From NCBI GenBank assembly GCA_947053655.1, contig CAMRTO010000014.1:1-33153 (forward strand): 33,153 nucleotides of DNA. The letters are read 5' to 3'. The translations under genes were made by a program, and so were the position numbers. Source of the DNA: an uncultured Clostridia bacterium (GTDB taxonomy: Bacteria; Bacillota; Clostridia; Christensenellales; Borkfalkiaceae). A model generated the notes under the pieces. It searched no databases. It had not been told where the DNA came from and saw only the letters and a program-made list of their open reading frames with translations. Shown piece by piece: positions 26,077 to 33,153 of the stretch (positions within the stretch are counted from its first letter, which is position 1; every line of letters starts with the position of its first letter).

Positions 26077-27294
26077 TCAGGTTCTGTAATCTCCGTTTAT
26101 TTTAACGTAATCGTAAGTAAGGTCACAACCCCACGCAGTTGCTTTATGCTGTCCGATTTTCAAATTTATATCTATTATTATTTCGTCTTCGGACAAAACT
26201 TTTTTCGCAAATTCTTCCGAAAAATCCACACCGAAACCGTCTCTGCAAACAGTCAACTTGCCGGCGGCGGAAACAAAGTCAACGTCTACAGTGTTTGTAT
26301 CGACTTTCTCCCCGGAGTAGCCTACGGCGCACAGCACCCTGCCCCAGTTTGCGTCTGAACCGAACATAGCCGCCTTTACCAAAGACGATTTTATGACCGT
26401 CTTTGCAACGTTTCTTGCCATTTTGGGGCTTTTTGCTCCACTGACAACACATTCGACAAGCTTTGTAGCGCCTTCGCCGTCTTTCGCTATCATTTTAGAC
26501 AGCTTAACCGTACAATATCTCAAAGCTTCGGTAAACACATTGTAATCTGCGTTAGCGGATTTTATCATTTTATTGCCGGCAAGACCGTTTGCCAAAATGC
26601 AACACGTATCGTTTGTAGACTGGTCGCCGTCAACGCTTATCATATTGAAAGAATTTACGACGTCTGCGGAAAGCGCCTTCTTCAACATCTTGGAAGTTAT
26701 GGCGACGTCGCTGGTCAAAAAGATGAGATTTGTCGCCATATTCGGACAAACCATTCCTATCCCTTTGGCAATAGCGCCTATACGGCATATTTTTCCGCCT
26801 ATCGTAAACTCGACCGCAACGGATTTTTTTACCGTATCCGTCGTCATAATCGCTTCGTTTGCGTCCCCGCTTTTATTCCCCAAAGCTTCATACAGCTTAC
26901 TTATATTGTCCGCCATCGGAGACAAATCAAGCTTTTGACCGATAACGCCCGTAGAAGCAACTATAACGTTTTTTGCGCTTATACCGCTTACGCTTTCAAC
27001 AAGCGCGCACATTTTTTCGGCTATTTCTATACCGTCGGCATTGCATGTATTGGCATTGCCGCTGTTACAAACAACGGCTTGCGCTTTACCGTCCTTCAAA
27101 TTGCTTTTAGTTACTATAACGGGAGCGCCTTTTACAAGATTACTTGTATAAACCCCTGCCGCCGAAGCAAGAGTTTCACTGACAATAAGCGCAAAATCTT
27201 TTTTTAATTTGTTTTTTCTTATTCCGCAGTGTATGCCGGCTGCCTTATAACCTTTAGGCGCACATACGCCGTTATCTATTTCTTTTATAACCAT
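26077..27294 (-). CDS. argJ: Bifunctional glutamate N-acetyltransferase / ornithine acetyltransferase ArgJ
   Basis: ArgJ moves the acetyl group from acetylornithine to glutamate and can also use acetyl-CoA, closing the acetyl cycle; this explains why argE is not needed. The 405-residue precursor cleaves itself before a Thr; here that is T188 in CPNMATNLIF (the usual motif is MATML). The conserved KDGEGATKL block is at about 270-280. The reading frame can also begin at TTG 27303, but the ATG at 27294 gives the family's normal start (IDNGVCAPKGYKAAG). There is no clear ribosome site; argC ends 15 bases upstream. Confidence 0.93.
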   Translation of the reverse strand: MVIKEIDNGVCAPKGYKAAGIHCGIRKNKLKKDFALIVSETLASAAGVYTSNLVKGAPVIVTKSNLKDGKAQAVVCNSGNANTCNADGIEIAEKMCALVESVSGISAKNVIVASTGVIGQKLDLSPMADNISKLYEALGNKSGDANEAIMTTDTVKKSVAVEFTIGGKICRIGAIAKGIGMVCPNMATNLIFLTSDVAITSKMLKKALSADVVNSFNMISVDGDQSTNDTCCILANGLAGNKMIKSANADYNVFTEALRYCTVKLSKMIAKDGEGATKLVECVVSGAKSPKMARNVAKTVIKSSLVKAAMFGSDANWGRVLCAVGYSGEKVDTNTVDVDFVSAAGKLTVCRDGFGVDFSEEFAKKVLSEDEIIIDINLKIGQHKATAWGCDLTYDYVKINGDYRT

Positions 27295-27308
27295 TTTGTT
27301 CAAATATT

Positions 27309-28241
27309 TTATTTTAGCGATAATGTTTCGTCGAAGCCGAACATTATATTCATATTTTGCACAGCCGCGCCCGAAGCGCCCTTACCCAAATTATCGAATA
27401 CGGCTGCGATAAGAATTTGCTCGTCATTACCGTTTATATAAATTTTTAAATCATTCGTTCCGGACAATTCATTTGCCGCCAAAAATTGCGGTACTTCACT
27501 TATTTTCGCTACTTTTATAAAATTCTGCTTGGCATAGTACTCTGCATAAAACTCGATTAGTGCGTTTACGGTGTACTTTTTGCTCATTAATCTTGTAAAT
27601 ACCGGTACCGAAACACACATACCGCTGTAAAAATCGCTTATAATCGGATTGAAAACAGGATTATTATTTAATCCGCATTCTCTTACTATTTCCGGCAAGT
27701 GTTTATGATTAAGTCCCAACGCATACTGCCGCGGCGAATCCAAAGCCTTATCTCTATTGTCGGATTCATAAACGGCAATTGTTTTTTTGCCTGCCCCAGA
27801 ATATCCTGTAACGGAATGAACGGTAAAAGGATAATCGGGCGACAAAATTCCGCTTTTGACCAAAGGAGCAACAATACTTATCACTCCCGTAGCGTGACAT
27901 CCGGGATTCGCAACCCGACGGCTATTATGTATTTCTTCTCTCCTGACGTCCGATATCTCCGGCAAACCGTATACCCAATCGGGATTGGTTCTGTGGGCGG
28001 TAGACGCGTCGACTACTTTAACATTTGGATTTGTAATCAATGAAACCGCTTCTCTTGCCGCGTCGTCGGGAAGGCACAAAAAGCACAAGTCGGCTTCATT
28101 AAGATATTTTGCTCTTTCTTTTATATCCTTTCGCTTTTCTTCGGGCAAAATCATAACGTTGACCCTGTTATGAACTTTCAAACGGTCGAATATCTGAAGC
28201 CCCGTCGTGCCCTCTTTTCCGTCGATAAATACGTTATACAT
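27309..28241 (-). CDS. argC: N-acetyl-gamma-glutamyl-phosphate reductase, short (type 2) form
   Basis: ArgC reduces N-acetylglutamyl phosphate to the semialdehyde with NADPH. The 310-residue protein resembles the shorter ArgC class (TIGR01851-like) rather than the common form of about 345 residues: it begins YNVFIDGKEGTTGLQIFDRL and carries ADLCFLCLPDDAAREAV and DASTAHRTNPDWVYGLPE. The catalytic Cys is C115 in RVANPGCHATG. Its ATG overlaps the argG stop by one base (TAATG). I know this class mainly from Proteobacteria, so its presence in this arginine operon is worth noting. Confidence 0.93.
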   Translation of the reverse strand: MYNVFIDGKEGTTGLQIFDRLKVHNRVNVMILPEEKRKDIKERAKYLNEADLCFLCLPDDAAREAVSLITNPNVKVVDASTAHRTNPDWVYGLPEISDVRREEIHNSRRVANPGCHATGVISIVAPLVKSGILSPDYPFTVHSVTGYSGAGKKTIAVYESDNRDKALDSPRQYALGLNHKHLPEIVRECGLNNNPVFNPIISDFYSGMCVSVPVFTRLMSKKYTVNALIEFYAEYYAKQNFIKVAKISEVPQFLAANELSGTNDLKIYINGNDEQILIAAVFDNLGKGASGAAVQNMNIMFGFDETLSLK

Positions 28242-29473
28242 TATTTAAGCTTTTCAGCGTCGAGCAACGCTTTAACCTTTATCGGCAAACCGAAAAGATT
28301 GATAAACCCCGCCGAGTCGGTCTGGTCGTAACAATCGTCCTCGCCGAAAGTCGCGATGTCTTCGCTATACAACGAGTAGGGCGAAGTTATGCCTGCATTC
28401 ATTATATTGCCCTTATAGATTTTCAGTTTTACGTCGCCGGTAACGGTTTCCTGCGTTTTTTCCACAAAAGCATCCAACGCTTCACGCAAAGGCGTAAACC
28501 ATTGTCCGTCGTAAACCATTTCGCCGTACTTGATACCTATCAACTGCTTATAATGCTGGGTAGCTTTATCCAGGCATAAGGATTCCAATAGCTCGTGTGC
28601 AAAATATAAAATAGTGCCGCCGGGGGTTTCGTAGACCCCTCTGCTTTTCATACCGACAAGTCTGTTTTCGACCACGTCGACCAATCCGACACCGTTTTTG
28701 CCGCCTATCTCATTAAGCTTGTCCATCAAAGATATGCTGTCAAGTTTTTTACCGTCTATTGCGGTAGGCACGCCTTTTTCAAAACGGATTGTAAGATAAG
28801 TGGATTTATCGGGAGCTTTCCAAGGCGATACGCCTAATTCGCAAATTTTATCATAATCCGGCTCGTTTGCGGGATCTTCCAAATCCAACCCCTCGTGCGA
28901 AAGATGCCAAAGGTTTTTATCTTTTGAATAGTTGGTTTCCCTGCTTATCTTTAAGGGAATATTATGGGCCTCTGCGTAATCGATTTCTTCGTCGCGGCTC
29001 TTTATATCCCATATTCTCCACGGCGCGATAATTTTCATTTCAGGCGCAAAAGCTTTAATAGACAGCTCAAATCTTACCTGGTCGTTTCCTTTGCCGGTGC
29101 AACCGTGACAAATAGCGTCGGCGCCCTCCTTCTTTGCAATTTCGACTATCCGCTTTGCAATTACCGGACGGGCGAAAGAGGTTCCCAAAAGATATTTGTT
29201 TTCATATACGGCGCCCGCCTTCATTGTCGGGAATATGTAATCTTCTATAAATTCCTTTCTAAGGTCAAGAACGTACAGTTTTGAAGCGCCTGTTTTCTTT
29301 GCTTTTTCTTCCAGCCCTTCAAGCTCGGTTGTTTGTCCCACGTCGCCGGAAACGGCTATTACTTCGCAGTTGTCGTAGTTCTCTTTTAACCAAGGAATAA
29401 TTATCGACGTATCGAGTCCGCCGGAATAAGCAAGAACTACTTTTTCAATTTTTTTATCCGAAATTTTACTCAC
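28241..29473 (-). CDS. argG: Argininosuccinate synthase
   Basis: ArgG condenses citrulline and aspartate using ATP. The 410-residue protein has the N-type ATP-pyrophosphatase loop [17 protein letters not shown] near residues 14-30, [12 protein letters not shown], and [13 protein letters not shown]. It starts with GTG (29471-29473); GAGAG about ten bases upstream is a weak ribosome site. It is the first gene after the arg promoter. Argininosuccinate lyase (argH), its usual partner, is not in the window. Confidence 0.96.
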   Translation of the reverse strand: MSKISDKKIEKVVLAYSGGLDTSIIIPWLKENYDNCEVIAVSGDVGQTTELEGLEEKAKKTGASKLYVLDLRKEFIEDYIFPTMKAGAVYENKYLLGTSFARPVIAKRIVEIAKKEGADAICHGCTGKGNDQVRFELSIKAFAPEMKIIAPWRIWDIKSRDEEIDYAEAHNIPLKISRETNYSKDKNLWHLSHEGLDLEDPANEPDYDKICELGVSPWKAPDKSTYLTIRFEKGVPTAIDGKKLDSISLMDKLNEIGGKNGVGLVDVVENRLVGMKSRGVYETPGGTILYFAHELLESLCLDKATQHYKQLIGIKYGEMVYDGQWFTPLREALDAFVEKTQETVTGDVKLKIYKGNIMNAGITSPYSLYSEDIATFGEDDCYDQTDSAGFINLFGLPIKVKALLDAEKLK

Positions 29474-29498
29474 TTTATACAGTCTCTCAATTAAATTA

Positions 29499-29517
29499 TA
29501 TAATCTTATAGATTATA
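29499..29517. promoter_or_regulatory. Dyad over the arg promoter -10, possible operator
   Basis: TATAATC (29499-29505), five bases and GATTATA (29511-29517) form a perfect 7-bp inverted repeat that covers the -10 box and the start site. A repressor bound here would block the promoter. It does not match the classical ArgR box (TGAAT...ATTCA) well. Part of the symmetry may simply come from an AT-rich -10 region. Confidence 0.45.
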
Positions 29518-29541
29518 CAATAACGGTATTAAACAAGTCAA
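29512..29541 (-). promoter_or_regulatory. Promoter of the arg-car-nifS-thiI operon
   Basis: On the minus strand TTGACT (29536-29541), an 18-base spacer and a perfect TATAAT (29512-29517). Transcription would begin near 29505, about 30 bases before the argG GTG. It is the only good promoter seen in front of this gene set. Confidence 0.75.
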
Positions 29542-29546
29542 GTAAA

Positions 29547-29562
29547 TTAACTGCGCAGTCAA
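29547..29562. promoter_or_regulatory. 16-bp near-palindrome just upstream of the arg -35
   Basis: TTAACTGCGCAGTCAA has a perfect ten-base core ACTGCGCAGT (29550-29559) and only one mismatched outer pair. It stands five bases upstream of the -35 box, between the YgjP-type gene and the arg promoter, a position suited to an activator or a second operator. No family is recognised. Confidence 0.4.
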
Positions 29563-29565
29563 TCT

Positions 29566-30204
29566 TTAATAAAGTTTTGTTAAAAAGTCGTATTTTTTGA
29601 GTTGTTTCCTGCAATCGGGATAATCCGGTATAAATTCGGACACCAAAAACCAAAATTTTTTTGAATGATTAAGATAAACAGAATGACACAGCTCGTGCAC
29701 AATAACGTATTCCTGCAAATGTTCGGGTAGCATAAACAGTAAATAGTTAAAGCTCACCCTTTTTTTTGCGTCGCAGCAGCCCCATCTTGACTTATAAGCC
29801 CTTACGGAAAAATCCGATGCGGTAAGCCCGGTTTTTTTCGAAATACCGACAGCTTTTTCAAAAAATTTAGGCGCAAAATGTTTTATAAAGGTCCGTTTTA
29901 CGCAACTGTGATTTCTGACATAAACAGCCGAATCGCAAATTTTATTTTTATCTGAAATTATTAACGGAACTTTTTTTCCGAAAACATATATTTTTTCGTA
30001 ATTAAGTACGTCGGAATTCTCATTGATAACAGCGGCATGCGCCTTTATTACTTTGTCAATCCAATCTTTTTTTTCATTAAGAAAATCATAACACCGCCGC
30101 TCGGAAAAGCCCAACGGGCACCTGACGGTTATTTTATTGTCTTGCGATACGGAAATTGCAACAGACCGCCTTCTGCTACGCTTTATTTCCACATCAAGTT
30201 TCAT
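29566..30204 (-). CDS. YgjP-type zinc metallopeptidase domain protein (DUF45)
   Basis: A 212-residue cytoplasmic protein of the YgjP/DUF45 family, a SprT/M48-like metallopeptidase fold. The zinc site is H170-E171-LC-H174 in VIVHELCHSVYLNHSKKFW. Typical family blocks are RRSVAISVSQDNKITVRCPLG at the N-terminus and RAYKSRWGCCDAKKRVSFNYLL. Biological substrates are not established for the family. Its ATG overlaps the thioesterase stop by 11 bp, so the two genes are coupled. It ends 25 bases upstream of the arg promoter. Confidence 0.85.
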   Translation of the reverse strand: MKLDVEIKRSRRRSVAISVSQDNKITVRCPLGFSERRCYDFLNEKKDWIDKVIKAHAAVINENSDVLNYEKIYVFGKKVPLIISDKNKICDSAVYVRNHSCVKRTFIKHFAPKFFEKAVGISKKTGLTASDFSVRAYKSRWGCCDAKKRVSFNYLLFMLPEHLQEYVIVHELCHSVYLNHSKKFWFLVSEFIPDYPDCRKQLKKYDFLTKLY

Positions 30205-30925
30205 TGAATTTAAGCCTCATCTGAATACGCGCCTCGCTACCCGAAACCCCTTCGACAATGAAATATCCGTCTTTCTCGCTACGAATAAAATCGATTATGT
30301 CATTCTCCTTGCATTGCCTCAAATAATTAATCTGCACCGACGCAATGCTTTTTTGCGCCAACTCGTCAACGGAAAAAGCGTCCATAAGAAAATCGGCGTA
30401 ACGCGTGTTATGCACATGCAAATAATGGTCGTAATCGGAATTGCGTATAATTTTTGAATATATTAACTCACCGTCCAAAACAGGGCGTATTTTCCAATCG
30501 GAAAAATCAACGCTTCTTTCGGTATTGTAGTTATCGAAATCTCCGTCCTTGAAATATTCCGACGAAGAAACTACGGAGTAATTATTTAATTTAAAAAGAC
30601 ACCAACGCGACGACGCCACGCCTATTTTTTCGTTACCGACAAATATTTCAAAATCTCTCGGAAAAACAAAAAATCGCGGTTTAAGAGGCCAGGTATTTAC
30701 TGTTACGCTTTCGCCGTATTTAATGGGGCGACTTAATCGAATATACCAATTGGACAATATAAACCCCAGCTCCTTAGCTTTGAGCGTCTCATACCCGAAG
30801 CCCAATTCGTCTGCGGATGCGCAGGCGGCTTCCTCCAAAAAGCTTAAAAGAGACGATAATTTTAAATTATCGTAGGTGTCAACGTCGATAAAACGAATAT
30901 CAAAATGCTTAATAAACTTGTACAT
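30194..30925 (-). CDS. Acyl-ACP thioesterase (FatA/FatB-like)
   Basis: A 243-residue double-hotdog thioesterase of the acyl-ACP thioesterase family, which releases free fatty acids from acyl-carrier protein. The first hotdog carries FDIRFIDVDTYDNLKLSSLL and the strand FILSNWYIRLSRPIKYGE. The second carries HYLHVHNTRYADFLMDAF, the counterpart of the plant HVNNxxY catalytic segment, here HVHNTRY. Bacterial members are common in anaerobic Firmicutes and Bacteroidetes. The ATG at 30925 has AGGAAA about seven bases before it. It is co-transcribed with the YgjP-type gene from the promoter at 30957-30985. Confidence 0.88.
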   Translation of the reverse strand: MYKFIKHFDIRFIDVDTYDNLKLSSLLSFLEEAACASADELGFGYETLKAKELGFILSNWYIRLSRPIKYGESVTVNTWPLKPRFFVFPRDFEIFVGNEKIGVASSRWCLFKLNNYSVVSSSEYFKDGDFDNYNTERSVDFSDWKIRPVLDGELIYSKIIRNSDYDHYLHVHNTRYADFLMDAFSVDELAQKSIASVQINYLRQCKENDIIDFIRSEKDGYFIVEGVSGSEARIQMRLKFNET

Positions 30926-30956
30926 AATATTTTTCCTGCAACTTTTATTATTTAAA

Positions 30957-30985
30957 ATTTTATCATTTTTAATGAATTTTGTCCA
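30957..30985 (-). promoter_or_regulatory. Promoter of the thioesterase - YgjP unit
   Basis: On the minus strand TGGACA (30980-30985), 17 bases and TAAAAT (30957-30962), each one base off consensus. It would start near 30950, about 25 bases before the ATG. Confidence 0.6.
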
Positions 30986-31045
30986 ATAATTACGTGCTTT
31001 TTGTTAATTATGTGTGGCATAGTACCATTTATTTCCTTTCAAAGA

Positions 31046-31074
31046 TTGACACGGTAGACAATAAATGATATAAT
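31046..31074 (+). promoter_or_regulatory. Consensus sigma-A promoter of the PadR-type gene
   Basis: Exact TTGACA (31046-31051), a 17-base spacer and exact TATAAT (31069-31074). The start would be near 31081, inside the short palindrome TAATGACATTA (31078-31088), a possible autoregulatory operator. Confidence 0.85.
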
Positions 31075-31103
31075 TATTAATGACATTACGGAGGATAAAG
31101 CTT

Positions 31104-32630
31104 ATGAATGATGAGTTTGAAAAAACAAACGATTCTCATATCGAAAACGATGAAAATAAAAACGCTATAAGCGCAGACCTTATACGCGGGCATATTAATA
31201 CTATTATCCTGCGCACACTTTACGAACGCGACAAATACGGATACGAAATTATCGACGAAATCGAAAAACGCAGCCACGGGCAATATTCTCTCAAACAGCC
31301 CACACTGTACAGCGCATTAAAGCGTCTTGAAAACCAAGGCTATATTAACGCTTACTGGAAGACCGACGAAGTTTCACTCGGTGGCAGGAGAAAATACTAC
31401 ACCCTTACAGACAGCGGGCGTGAAATTTCAGAAAAGAACCAGTCCGAATGGGAATACTCAAGAACGGTTATCGACAGTCTTATTTCCGATAAATCGTTTG
31501 ATTTTTCTCAACCCGCACCGTCGTATGTCAATTTCAAAATATTGAAAAAATCGACCTCACGCGTACCTTTAAACAAAAACGGAGATGACAGCGACGACGA
31601 CGAGGCTGACGAATACGAAGCATTCGAAGATACGCGGCGCGTTCAGGTTAATCCGCAAACGATAACGTTTACCGAGCAGGAAACAAGCTATGAACAACCG
31701 CAACAAATTATCCCCGTTCGTGAGGAACAAATCGAGCAACATGCGCCTTTAACGACCGAGTCAAAGCAGGTTACACCCCCTCAAATTTCAGACGTTGCAC
31801 AGTCGGACGACACTCAATCCGATTTTCAGGAAAATAAGCTTGTAAGGATGTATGAAGATCCCGCCGAGGACGACCCTACACCCATGAACGAGGAGCAACG
31901 CAGAATCGTCCATGAAAACTATTTAAAGCTTATTTCCCAGCCTATAAAGGAGCCGGAAGTTCACGAGGTTGACGTTGTTCCCGTTGCAGAGGAAATAGAT
32001 ACCGAAAAGCTTATTTATAATAATAAACCGGAAACAGAAAGAGATTACCGTAATTTAATAAATAACCTCTTTGTCAAAACCATTAAGCACAGTATGCCGG
32101 TAGAAGAACAACCGATTGAGAGAGCCACCCCCGCCGCTACAGTTAAATTGGAGGATGTACATTCCAAAGCCGACAATGACGGACTAAGGGTAAACTCTTC
32201 CGATTATGTTGTTACGGGAACAAGAAAAAAGGGCTATAACCGAGGAAATTCGCTGTTTAAAAGCTCGCTTATAATTTCTATCGTTCTTTTGCTTGAATTC
32301 ACCTTATGCTTAATGTTTAAAAACGAATTACATGTCGACTACGCTTATCCTTTCATAATACTTGCACTGGCTGTCGCACAGTTAGCCGTATTCGGCGTAT
32401 TGTATTACACGGATTTCGGAAAAAGCTCACGCAAGCCGTCGTCAAATTTGTATATATCGGCTTGCATAGTTATTACGGTAATTTTAATTTTTATTATCTT
32501 TATTGTTTCCATTCTTTTAAAAGTAAATTTCGGCAGCGTCGGCGACGTAATGGCTAAGATAATCATACCCTGTCTTATAGCTTTGAATATACCCGCTTTT
32601 GCAGTTTGCTTCTACGCTTTCAGTAAATAA
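31104..32630 (+). CDS. PadR-family regulator with long acidic linker and four-helix membrane tail
   Basis: A 508-residue protein with three parts. Residues about 28-127 are a PadR winged helix: RGHINTIILRTLYERDKYGY, SLKQPTLYSALKRLENQGYI and the wing SLGGRRKYYTLTDSGRE. Residues about 130-380 are a hydrophilic Glu/Gln/Pro-rich region, probably disordered. Four membrane helices follow at about 387-405, 416-436, 449-472 and 486-506. Ordinary PadR proteins are about 110-180 residues and soluble, so this looks like a membrane-tethered regulator; whether the DNA-binding part is released is unknown. The ATG at 31104 follows GGAGG at 31091-31095; an upstream in-frame ATG (31080) lies at the transcription start and has no ribosome site. 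Confidence 0.88.
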   Translation: MNDEFEKTNDSHIENDENKNAISADLIRGHINTIILRTLYERDKYGYEIIDEIEKRSHGQYSLKQPTLYSALKRLENQGYINAYWKTDEVSLGGRRKYYTLTDSGREISEKNQSEWEYSRTVIDSLISDKSFDFSQPAPSYVNFKILKKSTSRVPLNKNGDDSDDDEADEYEAFEDTRRVQVNPQTITFTEQETSYEQPQQIIPVREEQIEQHAPLTTESKQVTPPQISDVAQSDDTQSDFQENKLVRMYEDPAEDDPTPMNEEQRRIVHENYLKLISQPIKEPEVHEVDVVPVAEEIDTEKLIYNNKPETERDYRNLINNLFVKTIKHSMPVEEQPIERATPAATVKLEDVHSKADNDGLRVNSSDYVVTGTRKKGYNRGNSLFKSSLIISIVLLLEFTLCLMFKNELHVDYAYPFIILALAVAQLAVFGVLYYTDFGKSSRKPSSNLYISACIVITVILIFIIFIVSILLKVNFGSVGDVMAKIIIPCLIALNIPAFAVCFYAFSK

Positions 32631-32632
32631 GC

Positions 32633-33100
32633 ATGAAAATTCTTTTAATCGTTAAGTCAAAACACAACGACAACACCTTAAAAATTGCCGAAGCAATGTC
32701 GGAAGTTGCGCCCGTAACCGTTACGGAACTGGAAAATGCGCAATTTTACAAGTTGAACGAATATGACATTATCGGTTTCGGTAGCGGAATTTATTACGGA
32801 AAACACGACGTACAGCTTTTGAAATTTGTTGAAAGTCTCGATAATAAAGCAATATACACATTTGTTTTTTCAACAAGCGGCTCTGCGAGGTTCGATAAAA
32901 ACAATAAAAAGCTTATAAAACTGCTGGAAAGCAGAAACAAAGTTGTTTTAGGGTCGTTCGGATGTTTGGGCTTCGATAAATTTTTTCTGTTTGCCATATG
33001 CGGCGGTATAAATAAAGGGCATCCTACCATTGACGATTTCGATGCCGCACAAAATTTTATACTCGACATTGTTGAAAAGTATAATTCGCTTAAAGCTTAA
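32633..33100 (+). CDS. Flavodoxin-like protein
   Basis: A 155-residue protein with a flavodoxin fold. The first strand and phosphate-binding loop are ILLIVKSKHNDNTLKIAEAM, followed by YDIIGFGSGIYYGKHD and FVFSTSGSARFDKNNKKLIKLL, which match the FMN-cradling loops of flavodoxin-family proteins. It probably binds FMN and transfers electrons; the partner is unknown. The ATG comes two bases after the PadR-type gene's stop with no ribosome site, so the pair is translationally coupled, which suggests a shared purpose. A terminator follows. Confidence 0.82.
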   Translation: MKILLIVKSKHNDNTLKIAEAMSEVAPVTVTELENAQFYKLNEYDIIGFGSGIYYGKHDVQLLKFVESLDNKAIYTFVFSTSGSARFDKNNKKLIKLLESRNKVVLGSFGCLGFDKFFLFAICGGINKGHPTIDDFDAAQNFILDIVEKYNSLKA

Positions 33101-33108
33101 ATAATAAT

Positions 33109-33138
33109 CCACCCGCATAGCGGGTGGTATTTCATTTT
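33109..33138 (+). terminator. Terminator-like hairpin after the flavodoxin gene
   Basis: An 8-bp GC-rich stem, CCACCCGC (33109-33116) and GCGGGTGG (33120-33127), with loop ATA and a T-rich but interrupted tail (33128-33138). It starts nine bases after the stop codon. Confidence 0.65.
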
Positions 33139-33139
33139 C

Positions 33140-33150
33140 GGGCATAGCCC
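33140..33150. repeat. Second small GCATAGC-centred hairpin at the window end
   Basis: GGGC-ATA-GCCC is a 4-bp stem with the same ATA loop and GCATAGC core as the hairpin at 33109-33127. The two may be the start of a palindromic repeat array that continues beyond the window. Confidence 0.4.
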
Positions 33151-33153
33151 TAA

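Noticed and set aside
29474..29565. T-box or other leader riboswitch before argG
   Set aside because: The leader is only about 30 bases and has no T-box motif or long structured region.

Overview
The window reads as chromosomal DNA of a low-to-mid GC member of the Firmicutes (Bacillota), most likely an uncultured Clostridia lineage. Supporting signs are the miaB-mutS-mutL-miaA-ynbB gene order, a MutL carrying its own endonuclease motif, a bifunctional ArgJ in a long arginine operon, thiI paired with a nifS-type cysteine desulfurase, GGAGG-type ribosome sites with frequent GTG/TTG starts, and sigma-A-like promoters. There is no phage, transposon, CRISPR array or rRNA gene. Almost all of it is core metabolism and genome maintenance, tightly packed, with no gene-free stretch above about 250 bases.

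Layout, left to right. 1-246: the 3' end of a tRNA gene and its terminator, with both partly duplicated 131 bp further on. 247-2683 (minus): a three-gene unit, dCMP deaminase - cyclophilin - purB. 2761-4840 (plus): groES-groEL with its own promoter and a strong terminator. 4895-13352 (minus): miaB-mutS-mutL-miaA-ynbB (tRNA i6A/ms2i6A modification, mismatch repair and a PLP enzyme) driven from a good promoter at 13372-13400, followed by a small two-helix membrane protein. 13443-15696 (plus): a class A penicillin-binding protein and its terminator. 15695-29473 (minus): a nearly 14-kb set of ten genes, argG-argC-argJ-argB-argD-argF-carA-carB/dapF-nifS-thiI, nearly all overlapping or abutting, behind one promoter with a dyad over its -10. 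29566-30925 (minus): an acyl-ACP thioesterase and a YgjP-type metallopeptidase. 31046-33138 (plus): a PadR-type regulator with a four-helix membrane tail, then a flavodoxin-like protein and a terminator.

The arginine block gives glutamate to argininosuccinate through the acetyl-recycling route, plus carbamoyl phosphate; argH, argR and a separate argA are not in the window. Its notable part is the carbamoyl-phosphate synthase large subunit. The reading frame runs on without a break into a full-length diaminopimelate epimerase (DapF) fold, giving one 1346-residue protein. In that DapF part the first catalytic cysteine is Ala, and several DAP-contacting positions (E. coli N157, N190, R209) are changed to Ile, Tyr and Lys, while the second cysteine, the key Glu and the overall spacing are kept. 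This makes it a candidate for a repurposed racemase or a regulatory pseudo-enzyme attached to carbamoyl phosphate synthesis. Other items worth attention are the membrane-tethered PadR protein, the duplicated tRNA 3' end, the hairpin between argB and argD, and the absence of CIRCE or CtsR boxes at groESL.
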